In this document: positions 54,849 to 64,000 of the stretch, piece after piece
Layout: each line of letters begins with the position of its first letter
Numbering within the stretch: position 1 is the first letter of the stretch
Source of the DNA: Sphingobacteriia bacterium RIFOXYC2_FULL_35_18
GTDB taxonomy: Bacteria; Bacteroidota; Bacteroidia; Chitinophagales; Chitinophagaceae
Assembly: GCA_001829005.1 (NCBI GenBank)
Contig: MIAG01000010.1
Coordinates: 58,869-122,868, forward strand
Direction of reading: 5' to 3'
Length of the DNA: 64,000 nt
Position numbers and translations under genes: made by a program
Notes under the pieces: model-generated
Seen by the model: only the letters and a program-made list of their open reading frames with translations
Told to the model about the DNA's origin: nothing
Database searches by the model: none

Positions 54849-56108
54849 ATGGCACTGAATTACGTTTGGATACTCTTTTTTGTGATTGGACTGGTGATTG
54901 CTTTAATTAAGCTAATCATCTTTCAAGACTATGAGATTTTCAAGAAAATGGTAGAAGGCATTTTTGATGCCAGCAAGTCTAGCGTAATGGATATTGCTTT
55001 GCCATTGACGGGTGTAATGGTATTTTTTATGGGGTTGATGAATATTGGCGAAAAAGCAGGGGCCATTAATTTTTTGGCCAGACTCCTCAATCCATTTATG
55101 AAAAGATTGTTTCCTGGAGTCCCCGATAAGCACCCAGCTATGGGACAAATGGTCATGAATTTTAGCGCCAATATGTTGGGCTTAGACAATGCGGCTACTC
55201 CCTTTGGATTAAAAGCAATGGAGAGTTTGCAAACGCTAAATCCGCAAAAAGAAACAGCTAGTAATGCGCAAATCATGTTCTTGGTTTTGCATACCAGTGG
55301 ACTTACTTTAATACCCTTATCTATTATTGCCTATCGAGCAGGTGCCGGAAGTGTAAACCCTACCAGTGTATTTGTTCCATTGATGTTGGCAACATCTGTT
55401 GCAACAGTTGCTAGTATTTTAATTACAGGAATTTACCAACGATTAAAATTTGATCGGGTATTGATAGCCTGGTTAGGAACCATTGTTACGGCTATCTTTT
55501 TATTTGCTTGGTTTATACAGCAATTGCCTTCACAAAAAGATATTCCTGTACCTACTTTATTGACCAAAGAAACTTTTAGTAATGTATTAGGCAATATTAT
55601 TTTGTTCTTAATTATTTGCACATTTATCATTGGTGGTCATATAAAAAAAGTAAATGTATTTGATGCGTTTATTGAAGGTGCTAAACAAGGTTGGGAAGTG
55701 ATTTTAAAAGTGATTCCTTATTTGGTAGGGATGTTAGTGGGTATTCGGGTGTTTAGAGAGAGTGGGGCTTTAGAAGCCATCATCAGTGGCATTACTTGGT
55801 GCTTTACTACTGTTGGTGCAAGTGGAGAATTTGTTCCTGCATTACCAGTTGCTATCATGCGTCCTTTTAGTGGGGGAGGTGCAAGGGGATTAATGTTAGA
55901 TATATTCAAAACTCATGGACCTGATAGTTTTATAGGACAGTTGGCCAGTACTTTTCAAGGAAGTGCAGACACTACGTTTTACATCATTGCACTCTACTTC
56001 GGGAGTGTAGGAATTAAGAAAGTGCGCTATGCAATATGGGCGGGTATGCTGGCCGATTTAATTGGCGTCATTGCTGCCGTTGGGATTGCTTACATCTTTT
56101 TTAAGTAG
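54849..56108 (+). CDS. Nucleoside recognition / Gate domain membrane protein
   Basis: The 419-residue membrane protein has about eight hydrophobic helices and two Gate-type repeats (SVMDIALPLTGVMVFFMGLMNIGEKAG; IPYLVGMLVGIRVFRESGALEAII). It resembles a fusion of spore maturation proteins A and B found in non-sporulating Bacteroidota. Transport function is unproven. It is divergent from ychF. Confidence 0.88.
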   Translation: MALNYVWILFFVIGLVIALIKLIIFQDYEIFKKMVEGIFDASKSSVMDIALPLTGVMVFFMGLMNIGEKAGAINFLARLLNPFMKRLFPGVPDKHPAMGQMVMNFSANMLGLDNAATPFGLKAMESLQTLNPQKETASNAQIMFLVLHTSGLTLIPLSIIAYRAGAGSVNPTSVFVPLMLATSVATVASILITGIYQRLKFDRVLIAWLGTIVTAIFLFAWFIQQLPSQKDIPVPTLLTKETFSNVLGNIILFLIICTFIIGGHIKKVNVFDAFIEGAKQGWEVILKVIPYLVGMLVGIRVFRESGALEAIISGITWCFTTVGASGEFVPALPVAIMRPFSGGGARGLMLDIFKTHGPDSFIGQLASTFQGSADTTFYIIALYFGSVGIKKVRYAIWAGMLADLIGVIAAVGIAYIFFK

Positions 56109-56148
56109 CCGAAGAGCCTAACTAAATCAGCATGGTGTTTCTAACGAA

Positions 56149-56559
56149 TTATTTTGTTTCTGCTAATTCCATTATGATGGCCCATTCTTCAGGAGTAACG
56201 GGTTGCACAGACAATCTTTGTGCTTTTACCAACGCCATTTTTTCTAGTCGAATATCTGCTTTAACAGTAGCTAAGCTAACTGGCTTTTTTAATTTTTTTA
56301 CTGGCTTAAAATTGACCACTAACCAAGCGGTATCATCCGTGGTAGGATCTTGATAAGACTCTTTGGTTACTTTGGCAATGCCCACAATTTCCATTCCTTC
56401 GTTGCTATGATACCAAAAAGCTAGATCGCCTTTTTTCATAGCCCTTAAATTGTTGCGCGCCTGGTAATTTCTTACACCGTCCCAAAAAGTTTCTTTGTCG
56501 TTTACAAACTGATCCCAACTGTATTTAAATGGTTCCGACTTAATTAACCAATAGTTCAT
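56149..56559 (-). CDS. EVE domain protein
   Basis: The 136-residue protein is a complete EVE (PUA-like) domain: [15 protein letters not shown]..., [28 protein letters not shown] and later [27 protein letters not shown] domains recognise modified bases in DNA or RNA. The role here is unknown. Its ATG overlaps the end of the saccharopine dehydrogenase-like gene by four bases. Confidence 0.93.
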   Translation of the reverse strand: MNYWLIKSEPFKYSWDQFVNDKETFWDGVRNYQARNNLRAMKKGDLAFWYHSNEGMEIVGIAKVTKESYQDPTTDDTAWLVVNFKPVKKLKKPVSLATVKADIRLEKMALVKAQRLSVQPVTPEEWAIIMELAETK

Positions 56560-57851
56560 TGTAATTCCGTTTTTGTTTCTTCAAAGGCAATGCCCTCTTT
56601 TATTAATTCCGCTAAAACTGGTTCGTATATTTCTTTAATGATTGGTATATGTAACCCTTTAATGGCAATTTTGTTCTCTAAAATTAAGACAGCTGCAATC
56701 CCCAAAGGCAAACCAACCGTTTTGGCCATTGCAGTATGCAACTCATCATCCCCTTTAACCACTAGCGAACTTTGAAGGGCGAATTTTTTATTGTTGATTG
56801 AATATTCCAATTCATGCAGCATTACAATCAGGTCTTTGTCGCCTGCTTGTAATTTCCATTTTGCCTCTAGTATTTCTTGTAAAATTTGCGCAACCGATAA
56901 AGTCCCTTTGTTGATTAAGGTGGGATCATTGAAGCCTAAAAAATGGAACTGCTCTTTTAATTTAGGGTTGTTCAATTCCACTTGATTTTTAATTAAGTGA
57001 TCTTGAAAAAATTGCGCATAACTTAATCCATTCGTATCAACCATTTCCTCATCACTAGTTAATTGAGCTTGCACTATTTTTTCCCATCCTAAACAAAAAG
57101 GAGCATATCGCAAAGTGGTTCTAACAAATGTTCTTGCTGTTTCTAACTGATACAAGGGAATATAAGATAATGAATCTCTGTTGGGATAATAGGCCAATGA
57201 TCCTACATGCGGAATAGTCAACTGCGAACAGTTTGCAAAGATTTGATTATAGTTTTTATTAACCTCTTTACCAGCCTCTTTATAAATGGCACCTGCTTTT
57301 CCAGCTGTCACAATATTGCGCGGATTCCAGCTGATTTTATAATGCCATGGATTGTTGTCAGATTCAGGGGCAATCAATCCCCCGCAATGCGATTTAAAGG
57401 AGCTTATTTGCCCTCCATTTGCTTTGATCTCATGAATGATTTGCATAGCACTCATATGGTCAATACCAGGATCTAAACCCATTTCTCCAATGAACAATAA
57501 ACCAGCTTCATTAATATCTTTTTCCAAACTTTTTATCTGGCTGTCCAAATAAGAAGCGGTCAATAAATTTTTTTTAAGAGCAACGCAATCCTTGGCTACC
57601 AAAAAATGCAAGCCCGGTGGTAATAGGGAAATCACTATATCGGCGGCTTTTATCAATCCCTGTCTGGCTGTTTCATCTTCTATGGAAAGGGCAGCTGCAC
57701 GCAAATTGGGATACCCGCTGATTTTGCTATTTAACGTATTTAAATCTTGGTCTGCCACCGTGCAAATCCAATTTTTTTGGGCAGTTATACCCCCTAAATA
57801 CCTAATTAAAACAGTGGCAGATTTGCCTGCGCCAAAAACTAAAATTTGCAT
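56556..57851 (-). CDS. Saccharopine dehydrogenase-like protein
   Basis: The 431-residue protein starts with a Rossmann fold ([15 protein letters not shown], ~5-19) and has a second segment [26 protein letters not shown] (~141-166) typical of saccharopine dehydrogenase / LYS9-type enzymes. The C-terminal domain is intact. The enzyme probably acts in lysine metabolism, but substrate assignment is inference. It overlaps the EVE gene by four bases, and the gyrA promoter lies on its upstream side. Confidence 0.88.
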   Translation of the reverse strand: MQILVFGAGKSATVLIRYLGGITAQKNWICTVADQDLNTLNSKISGYPNLRAAALSIEDETARQGLIKAADIVISLLPPGLHFLVAKDCVALKKNLLTASYLDSQIKSLEKDINEAGLLFIGEMGLDPGIDHMSAMQIIHEIKANGGQISSFKSHCGGLIAPESDNNPWHYKISWNPRNIVTAGKAGAIYKEAGKEVNKNYNQIFANCSQLTIPHVGSLAYYPNRDSLSYIPLYQLETARTFVRTTLRYAPFCLGWEKIVQAQLTSDEEMVDTNGLSYAQFFQDHLIKNQVELNNPKLKEQFHFLGFNDPTLINKGTLSVAQILQEILEAKWKLQAGDKDLIVMLHELEYSINNKKFALQSSLVVKGDDELHTAMAKTVGLPLGIAAVLILENKIAIKGLHIPIIKEIYEPVLAELIKEGIAFEETKTELQ

Positions 57852-57988
57852 ATTGAATTACTTAAAAAAAATAAAGATAGAACAATTGGTGTCTACCAAT
57901 GAAAATCAAGCGTTTAGATAGGGTGTAAACTGTGGATAAAACCAGTAAAAAAACCCTGTTTTTTAGCCTTTTTACCCCCTAAAAAAGC

Positions 57989-57996
57989 TATCTTCG
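57989..57996 (+). promoter_or_regulatory. Promoter-like -7 element (TATCTTCG) of gyrA
   Basis: TATCTTCG differs by one base from TAnnTTTG and lies 66 bases before the gyrA ATG. A perfect DnaA-box-like TTATCCACA (minus strand, 57931-57939) lies upstream. Confidence 0.4.
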
Positions 57997-58062
57997 CAAA
58001 CCTTCATTCAGGAGGCTATTTTTCCCCCTGAAAATGAATTAAAAGTAGAACCATCAAGATAC

Positions 58063-60744
58063 ATGGAAGAGAACTTAATACCAGAACAAACCAACGATAA
58101 CGACCGCATTATTCAGGTCAATATTGAAGAGCAAATGAAGACCGCTTACATTGATTATTCAATGTCGGTAATTGTGGGTCGTGCACTACCAGATGTCAGG
58201 GATGGATTTAAGCCCGTACACCGCAGGGTATTGTACGCGATGAACGAGTTGGGGAACAACAGCAATAAGCCTTTTAAGAAATCTGCCCGTATTGTGGGGG
58301 AAGTAATGGGTAAATATCACCCACATGGTGATAGTGCTATTTACGATACTTTGGTAAGGATGGCCCAAGAATGGACCATGCGTTACACATTAGTAGACCG
58401 CCAGGGTAACTTTGGTAACCAAGATGGAGATCCACCTGCAGCAATGCGTTATACTGAGGCAAGATTGCAAAAGATTGCTGAAGCCATGTTGGATGATATT
58501 GAAAAAGAAACGGTAGATTTTCAACTGAATTTTGACGATTCATTAGAAGAGCCCACCGTTTTGCCTGCAAGAATTCCTCAGTTATTGGTGAATGGATCCT
58601 CTGGAATTGCAGTAGGTATGGCTACCAATATGATGCCGCATAATTTAAGCGAAGTCATTGATGGATGTGTAGCATATGTAGACAATAGAGATATTACCAT
58701 AGAAGAGTTGATGAATTATGTGAAAGCGCCTGATTTCCCAACTGGTGGAGTGATCTATGGTATGGAGGGCGTAAGACAAGCATTAATGACCGGTAGAGGA
58801 AGGGTAGTAGTGAGAGGAAGATGCAATGTTGAAACCAAGCCCAATGGCAGAGAAATGATTGTTATTACGGAAGTGCCTTATCAGGTAAGCCGTGATACTT
58901 TAACGGATCGAATTGGACAATTGGCCATCAATAAAATTGTGGATGGTATATCCGATGTGGGTAACCAAAGTAATAAAGATGGTACTCGTATTGTAGTGGA
59001 ATTAAAGAAGGATGCTGTTGCGCAAGTGGTCATTAATCAATTGTACAAGCATACAGAATTACAAACCAGCTATGGTATCAATAATGTGGCATTAAGCAAG
59101 GGCCGTCCGGGTATTATGAACTTGCATGATCTTATTAAAGCTTTCATTGAATTTAGAATGGAAGTGGTGATTAGAAGAGCCAAATTTGAATTAAGAAAAG
59201 CAGAGGAACGTGCGCATGTTTTAGAAGGATATTTAAAAGCATTGGATCATTTAGACGAAGTCATTCGTTTGATTCGTGCAAGTAGAACGCCTGATGAAGC
59301 GAAGGAAGCTTTGATGACGAAGAGTAGCCAAGAAAAATGGTACTTGAATTCTGCTATGTTCTCCGATCTAACAGATGAGTTGTACAAACAAGCAGAAGGG
59401 TTATCTGAAATTCAAGCGAAAGCCATACTAGAATTGCGTTTACAGCGATTGACTGGAATGGAGCGCGATAAAATTATTGAAGAGTTCAACGGTTTAATTG
59501 CAACTATTAGAGACTTGAAAGCCCTATTGGCAAATGAAGATTTACGCTTTGCTTTAATTAGAAAAGAGCTACTTGAAGTAAAAGATAAATTTGGGGATGC
59601 ACGTAAGAGTGAGATTCAATATTTAGCAGATGAAATGCGTATTGAAGACTTGATTGAAGATGAAGATGTGGTAATTACTATTTCTCATTTAGGTTATATC
59701 AAGCGTACTTCTGCAACCGAATACCGTCAACAAAAAAGGGGGGGTAGAGGAGCAGTTGGATCAAAAACCCGAGAAGAAGATTTTGTAGAACATTTATTTG
59801 TTGCCTCTACACATGATACCATTTTATTCTTTACAGAAAAGGGTAGGTGTTATTGGATGCGCGTATACGAAATTCCAGAAGGAGAGAAGCAAAGCAAAGG
59901 TAGAGCCATTCAGAATTTGATTCAATTACCTGGCGATGATAAAGTGAAAGCAATCATTAATGTAAAGAATATTGCAGACACTGATTTTGTTCAAAATCAC
60001 TATATCGTACTTTGTACTAAGCAAGGTATTATCAAGAAAACTTCATTAGAAGATTTTAGCAGACCAAGAGCCAATGGAGTGAATGCTATTACCATTGTAG
60101 AAGGGGATGAATTGTTAGAAGCCAGATTAACCAATGGTTCTAGCGAAATCATGTTAGCAGTTAAGAGCGGACGTGCTATTCGTTTCCCTGAAACTAAAGT
60201 GCGTTCAACTGGTAGAGGTGCCATTGGAGTAGCGGGTATTGAAGTAGATGATGCCACCGATGAAGTGGTTGGCATGATTTGTGTAAATAAGGACGATACT
60301 GAGCGAACCATATTGGTGGTAAGTGAAAAAGGATACGGTAAAAGAACCGCCATTGAAGATTATCGTATTACCAATAGAGGAGGTAAAGGTGTTAAAACCA
60401 TTAACGTAACGGAGAAAACTGGAAGTTTGGTTGGCATACTTTATGTAAAAGAAGTAGAAGACCTAATCATTACTTGTAAATCGGGCATTACCATTAGAAC
60501 GGGTATTGTAGATATTAGAGAAGCTGGTAGAGCTACACAGGGTGTTAAATTGATTCGCTTAGATGAGGGCGATGAAATTGCAGCCATTTCTCAAATTGAG
60601 GAGCAAGTAGTGGAAGAAGTGGCTGATGAAGTAATAGCCGAAGCCGGTGAAGTTGCTGAAGGCTTATCAGATTCTACTGATTTGGAAAATGCTAGCGATG
60701 ATGCTGGTTTAAATATTGATAATAACGAAGAACCCATTATTTAA
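58063..60744 (+). CDS. gyrA: DNA gyrase subunit A
   Basis: GyrA cuts and rejoins DNA during supercoiling. The 893-residue protein has the catalytic Tyr130 in [28 protein letters not shown] (~38-55) and [14 protein letters not shown] (~180-193). The GyrA box region [11 protein letters not shown] (~555-565) shows that it is gyrase and not topoisomerase IV. The C-terminal tail is acidic and variable ([12 protein letters not shown]...). An A6G7 run encodes the GyrA box. The start ATG at 58063 gives a normal N-terminus. Confidence 0.98.
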   Translation: MEENLIPEQTNDNDRIIQVNIEEQMKTAYIDYSMSVIVGRALPDVRDGFKPVHRRVLYAMNELGNNSNKPFKKSARIVGEVMGKYHPHGDSAIYDTLVRMAQEWTMRYTLVDRQGNFGNQDGDPPAAMRYTEARLQKIAEAMLDDIEKETVDFQLNFDDSLEEPTVLPARIPQLLVNGSSGIAVGMATNMMPHNLSEVIDGCVAYVDNRDITIEELMNYVKAPDFPTGGVIYGMEGVRQALMTGRGRVVVRGRCNVETKPNGREMIVITEVPYQVSRDTLTDRIGQLAINKIVDGISDVGNQSNKDGTRIVVELKKDAVAQVVINQLYKHTELQTSYGINNVALSKGRPGIMNLHDLIKAFIEFRMEVVIRRAKFELRKAEERAHVLEGYLKALDHLDEVIRLIRASRTPDEAKEALMTKSSQEKWYLNSAMFSDLTDELYKQAEGLSEIQAKAILELRLQRLTGMERDKIIEEFNGLIATIRDLKALLANEDLRFALIRKELLEVKDKFGDARKSEIQYLADEMRIEDLIEDEDVVITISHLGYIKRTSATEYRQQKRGGRGAVGSKTREEDFVEHLFVASTHDTILFFTEKGRCYWMRVYEIPEGEKQSKGRAIQNLIQLPGDDKVKAIINVKNIADTDFVQNHYIVLCTKQGIIKKTSLEDFSRPRANGVNAITIVEGDELLEARLTNGSSEIMLAVKSGRAIRFPETKVRSTGRGAIGVAGIEVDDATDEVVGMICVNKDDTERTILVVSEKGYGKRTAIEDYRITNRGGKGVKTINVTEKTGSLVGILYVKEVEDLIITCKSGITIRTGIVDIREAGRATQGVKLIRLDEGDEIAAISQIEEQVVEEVADEVIAEAGEVAEGLSDSTDLENASDDAGLNIDNNEEPII

Positions 60745-60766
60745 GTACACGATTAAAAACAACCAT

Positions 60767-62134
60767 ATGAAGTATTTTTTCTCCTTGTTGTTAAGCATTG
60801 CAATCATTTCAGTTGCAACTGCACAGGATTTCAAGAAAGTTGAAACCAATGTTTATTTAAAAAAGTTTGAGGAAGCTAAAACAGAAATTGATAAAGCTTT
60901 AGCTGAGCCTAAAAATCAAGCAAAAGCAGAAGGCTATTATTGGAAGTCTAGAATTTATGCTGCTTTGTTTCAAAATGAAGCAACCAGAGCAAAGTATCCA
61001 ACTGCTGTTGAAGATGCACATGCAGCTTTCCAAAAATATGCTGAAATGGATCCTGCCTTAGCTAAAGTAAAAGAAAAAGGTGCGGATGGTTATTTTGATA
61101 TGTATGCTACTTCATTTGGAGTAGGTATTAATAGTTTTAAAGAAAAGAAATATGATGCTGCTTCAAAGGAGTTTGAGAAAGCGGTTGTTTACAGCGATTA
61201 TATCTTCAAAAATAAATGGGCTAGTTCTCAACAACCCTTTGATACTACTTCAATTTTGTATTGTGCTTACTCTTTTCAGAATGCACAAAAGCCAGATGAT
61301 GCAGTTAAATATTATACTCGTTTAGCAGAAAGTAAAGTAACAGGAGAGGGCTTTGCTGATATTTATAAATACTTGGTAGACTACAATACTAAGAAAAAGA
61401 ATAAAGAAGGCTTTGATAAGTACATGGCCTTGGGTAAAGAAGTGTACCCTGCTGAAAACTGGGAAGATTTTGAAATTGAATATATTGATCAGAACTATGA
61501 TTTAGCTGGTAAAACTGCTTTATATGATGAAATGGATGCTGCAGGCACTTTAACTGAATCAAAATATTTACAGTTTGGCGATGTGTTTGTTTCAGTAAGA
61601 AATGAGGATGGGGTAGACAGTGCAACAATTGATAAGTACAATCGCAAAGCAATTGATGCATTCAAAAAAGCATATGGCAAAAACAATAACAATGCAATTG
61701 CTGCATTTAACGTAGGTGTTACATATTATAATTTCTTCAATTTAGAAGATGACAAGTATGCTGCTAACATTAAAAAATTACAAGAGATTAATGCCAGCAA
61801 ACCTGTAATTAAAGATCCAAAGAAAAAAGCAGCTGCTGAAGCTGAGCATAAAGCAAAAGTGGATGCCATTAAAAATGCAAATGCTGCTATTGAGAAAGTT
61901 TCTATGGAAAATGTAGATATAGCTGCTGAGTGGTTATCTAAATCTTTTATGATTTTAAAAGATAAAACTCCTCGTACCAATACAGAGAAAAGTGTTATTA
62001 ATAAATCAGTTGACTTTATTGCCAATATTTATTACTATAAAATGGGTCGTGTAAGAGGTAAGGATGCTAAATTGTTTGATCAATACGAAGCCAAATACAA
62101 AGAGTTTGATGCATTGCACTCAACATTCAAATAG
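60767..62134 (+). CDS. Secreted TPR-like protein
   Basis: The 455-residue protein has a signal peptide (MKYFFSLLLSIAIISVATAQDF) and helical repeats of TPR type (AEGYYWKSRIYAALFQNEAT, YFDMYATSFGVGINSFKEKKYDAASKEFEKAV, AYSFQNAQKPDDAVKYYTRLAE). A Lys/Ala-rich segment lies near 345-385. Function unknown; the location is probably periplasmic. ATG 60767 is used because it starts the signal. It lies 22 bases after gyrA. Confidence 0.85.
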   Translation: MKYFFSLLLSIAIISVATAQDFKKVETNVYLKKFEEAKTEIDKALAEPKNQAKAEGYYWKSRIYAALFQNEATRAKYPTAVEDAHAAFQKYAEMDPALAKVKEKGADGYFDMYATSFGVGINSFKEKKYDAASKEFEKAVVYSDYIFKNKWASSQQPFDTTSILYCAYSFQNAQKPDDAVKYYTRLAESKVTGEGFADIYKYLVDYNTKKKNKEGFDKYMALGKEVYPAENWEDFEIEYIDQNYDLAGKTALYDEMDAAGTLTESKYLQFGDVFVSVRNEDGVDSATIDKYNRKAIDAFKKAYGKNNNNAIAAFNVGVTYYNFFNLEDDKYAANIKKLQEINASKPVIKDPKKKAAAEAEHKAKVDAIKNANAAIEKVSMENVDIAAEWLSKSFMILKDKTPRTNTEKSVINKSVDFIANIYYYKMGRVRGKDAKLFDQYEAKYKEFDALHSTFK

Positions 62135-62137
62135 TAT

Positions 62138-63292
62138 ATGATTAACCGTACCCTAATTTTATCCATAGCATTTGCGGGTATCTTTTCTTGTTCCACTAGT
62201 AAAAAAGAAGGAGCAGTAGAAGATACTTCGCAAATGACTACTGAGCCAAGCGTTAAAACCGAACAGTTGATCACTGGCTATGAAGTGATTTGGGGTATGG
62301 ATTTTTTGCCCAATGGTGATTTGCTTTTCACTGAAAAGAAAGGGAAACTGCATCGTAAAAGCGGTGATAAAATCACAGAAATTACTGGACTTCCAACAAT
62401 CAATACCAGCGGGCAGGGAGGTTTATTAGACGTTCGAGTTTCACCACAATTCAACAGTAATGGCTGGGTATTCATTAGCTATGCTGGGAATTATCCAGGT
62501 GGGGGCGGAAGTGTTAATTTAATGCGTTTTAAATTAGTGAACGATCAAATTACCGAGCCCAAAATATTATTGACTTCTAATTCAGCCAATACGATGACTG
62601 GCCACTATGGAAGCCGTATTGATTTTGATGAAGCAGGTAATTTATTTGTAAGTGTTGGGGAAGGAGGTGCTACCAGTTATGGTGGAGCGAATTCGCCGAA
62701 CAAAAATGCCCAAGATGTAAACAGTACATGGGGTAAAGTGCATCGGATAACACAAGATGGCGGTATACCTGCAGGAAACCCAATATTAGCGGGCAATTCA
62801 GCACCAACAACCGTTTACAGTTACGGACACCGAAATCCACAAGGCTTGGTCTATAATCCATTCACCAAAGAAATTTGGGAAGCAGAACATGGACCAAAAG
62901 GTGGAGATGAAGTGAACATTATTAAAGTGGGCAATAACTACGGCTGGCCTTTGGTTTCCTACGGTGTGAACTACGATGATAAACCAGTTTCTGCAAGCCC
63001 AACCATGACTGGTGTTACAGACCCAGTTCACAAATGGGTTCCATCCATTGGTGCATGCGGAATGGCATTCATTACCGATAAAAAATTCAAAAGTTGGACC
63101 GGTAATTTATTGGTTGGCGGATTGGCTTTGCAATATTTAGCACGCCTTGAAATCAAGGACAATAAAGTGGTGAAAGAACACAAACTCCTCGATAAAGTAG
63201 GCCGCATTCGTCATGTGCGCCAAGCACCAGATGGTTCTATTTATGTTTCCATAGAAGGACCAGGAAGGATAGTAAGGTTGGTTCCTGAATAG
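62138..63292 (+). CDS. PQQ-type glucose/sorbosone dehydrogenase, lipoprotein
   Basis: The 384-residue protein has a lipobox (GIFSC, Cys18) and a six-bladed propeller of the soluble aldose sugar dehydrogenase (YliI/Asd) type: EVIWGMDFLPNGDLLFTEK, GHYGSRIDFDEAGNLFVSVGEGG, YSYGHRNPQGLVYNPFTKEIWEAEHGPKGGDEVNI and the final VRQAPDGSIYVSI. These enzymes oxidise sugars with PQQ and calcium in the periplasm. No pqq synthesis genes are in the window. It lies three bases after the TPR-like gene. Confidence 0.93.
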   Translation: MINRTLILSIAFAGIFSCSTSKKEGAVEDTSQMTTEPSVKTEQLITGYEVIWGMDFLPNGDLLFTEKKGKLHRKSGDKITEITGLPTINTSGQGGLLDVRVSPQFNSNGWVFISYAGNYPGGGGSVNLMRFKLVNDQITEPKILLTSNSANTMTGHYGSRIDFDEAGNLFVSVGEGGATSYGGANSPNKNAQDVNSTWGKVHRITQDGGIPAGNPILAGNSAPTTVYSYGHRNPQGLVYNPFTKEIWEAEHGPKGGDEVNIIKVGNNYGWPLVSYGVNYDDKPVSASPTMTGVTDPVHKWVPSIGACGMAFITDKKFKSWTGNLLVGGLALQYLARLEIKDNKVVKEHKLLDKVGRIRHVRQAPDGSIYVSIEGPGRIVRLVPE

Positions 63293-63298
63293 TTTTGC

Positions 63299-63847
63299 AT
63301 GTATTTAAAAATTCTTATTACCCTCAATTTGTTTTTGCTTCTATTAAATCCTTTACAGGCACAGGATTCGAAAAAGTATCGGGAAGAGAAAACGAAAGTT
63401 TTACAATTTTTTCAAGATAGTATACTAACCAATTCTAATTATTTTATTTTTTCAAAAGGAAATACAATTCGAATTCGAAATTATCTTTCAAATAGTAATT
63501 TATTTTTAGGAGTTTCTTTGTATAGTTTGAATTCGGCATATGAAAATGCAACTATACATAGTGTATTTAGTGAGAATGAGCTAAATACTATTTTATCAAA
63601 AATGACAAAGGATACTCTAAGAGAAAAAATTGGTTTCAAGTTTAATAATTATATACAGATGGTTAGTGGTGATAGCTGTCTTAAAATTTCAAAGCCAATT
63701 TTTGAGAAAAATTTTAACTATTGTTATCTTTCTTATGGCTGGTTTAATTCTGATAAGACTTCAATTGATGGTAGTTCATTATTTCTCTTTAAGAAAAATG
63801 GCAAATGGACTTTTGTAAAAAAAGTAGGGGATATAAAAAGCTGGTAA
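63299..63847 (+). CDS. Unrecognised secreted protein (182 aa)
   Basis: A signal peptide (MYLKILITLNLFLLLLNPLQAQ) is followed by ~160 residues that are rich in Ser/Asn/Lys and predict mixed strands. The C-terminus (LFLFKKNGKWTFVKKVGDIKSW) resembles small Bacteroidota exported proteins. It is AT-rich compared with its neighbours. No family is recognised. Confidence 0.7.
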   Translation: MYLKILITLNLFLLLLNPLQAQDSKKYREEKTKVLQFFQDSILTNSNYFIFSKGNTIRIRNYLSNSNLFLGVSLYSLNSAYENATIHSVFSENELNTILSKMTKDTLREKIGFKFNNYIQMVSGDSCLKISKPIFEKNFNYCYLSYGWFNSDKTSIDGSSLFLFKKNGKWTFVKKVGDIKSW

Positions 63848-63910
63848 TATTATTTATACAATGAGAAATTAAAGCCTTATGGTTTTCCTTCCCGTTCTGT
63901 TGTGTGCTAT

Positions 63911-64000
63911 TTAACATAAAAGTTTGTTATAAGTGTTTTCAATTTCCTTGGCGTCGGTATATTGCGAATTTAATCGTAATAAGTGCCAACGAATGGAGTG
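63911..64000 (-). CDS. C-terminal end of an unknown gene (partial)
   Basis: The minus-strand frame is open to the right window edge and ends at a stop at 63911, giving 29 residues with a natural-looking composition (RWHLLRLNSQYTDAKEIEN). The gene start is outside the window. It is convergent with the 182-residue secreted protein. Confidence 0.5.
   Translation of the reverse strand, partial: HSIRWHLLRLNSQYTDAKEIENTYNKLLC

Noticed and set aside
57931..57939. Perfect DnaA-box-like TTATCCACA upstream of gyrA, with others at 43544-43552 and 45257-45265
   Set aside because: The boxes are isolated, one is in coding sequence, and there is no box cluster or dnaA gene. I do not see an origin.

Overview
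This is a stretch of a Bacteroidota chromosome, most likely from the Chitinophagaceae (Sediminibacterium-like; a family-level guess made from gene content, not from a search). The supporting signs are a type IX secretion pair (a PKD protein with a gliding-motility C-terminal domain followed by PorP/SprF), the DUF3822-rsmD pair, BT_3928-, DUF4249- and DUF2490-type proteins, an rpoD lacking region 1.1, TAnnTTTG-type promoter elements, low GC and almost no Shine-Dalgarno sequences. No rRNA, tRNA or CRISPR array was found.

Layout. (1) 1-5.3 kb: the 3' part of a very large STAND-like P-loop NTPase, probably an antiviral or conflict protein, which runs off the left edge. It carries a run of nine G near its 3' end. 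It is followed by a non-coding strip with direct repeats and a tRNA-end-like sequence that may be an island boundary. (2) 5.4-20.2 kb: core genes: a Tricorn-like protease, ndk, a DHH phosphoesterase, an FKBP lipoprotein, folP, DUF1599, BT_3928, a CBS protein, a DciA-like protein, recF, pyrR-pyrB, coaD, a thioesterase, a NUDIX hydrolase, pyrE, a small HMA-like protein and an LEA-type lipoprotein. (3) 20.2-24.2 kb: an AT-rich accessory island with small unrecognised membrane or hypothetical genes, a 49-residue hidden ORF and an IS1595-type transposase interrupted by a single-base frameshift. (4) 24.2-30.5 kb: WbqC, the 1489-residue PKD/T9SS cargo protein and PorP/SprF. (5) 30.5-64 kb: dense housekeeping DNA: pgi, threonine aldolase, rpoD, trxB, folB, a TPR protein, ACBP, a MATE pump, DUF3822-rsmD, DUF2490, a 2-oxoacid dehydrogenase E2, cinA, a thioesterase, a TPR / beta-barrel / HU-CCDC81 trio, a methyltransferase, a glutaminyl cyclase, an FAD oxidoreductase, ychF, a nucleoside-gate protein, an EVE protein, a saccharopine dehydrogenase-like protein, gyrA, a PQQ-type sugar dehydrogenase and the tail of an unknown minus-strand gene.

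How the genes work together. Pyrimidine synthesis is represented by pyrR, pyrB and pyrE, and folate synthesis by folP and folB. The PKD protein and PorP/SprF form a secretion and surface module. The TPR, beta-barrel and HU-CCDC81 genes look like one envelope-associated operon. The points most worth a second look are the G9 tract in the STAND gene (a possible ON/OFF switch), the near-perfect intrinsic terminator buried in the first codons of the DUF2490 gene, the transposase frameshift that a -1 slip would repair exactly, the Gly in place of Asp in RsmD motif IV, and the accessory cluster at 20.6-23.8 kb.
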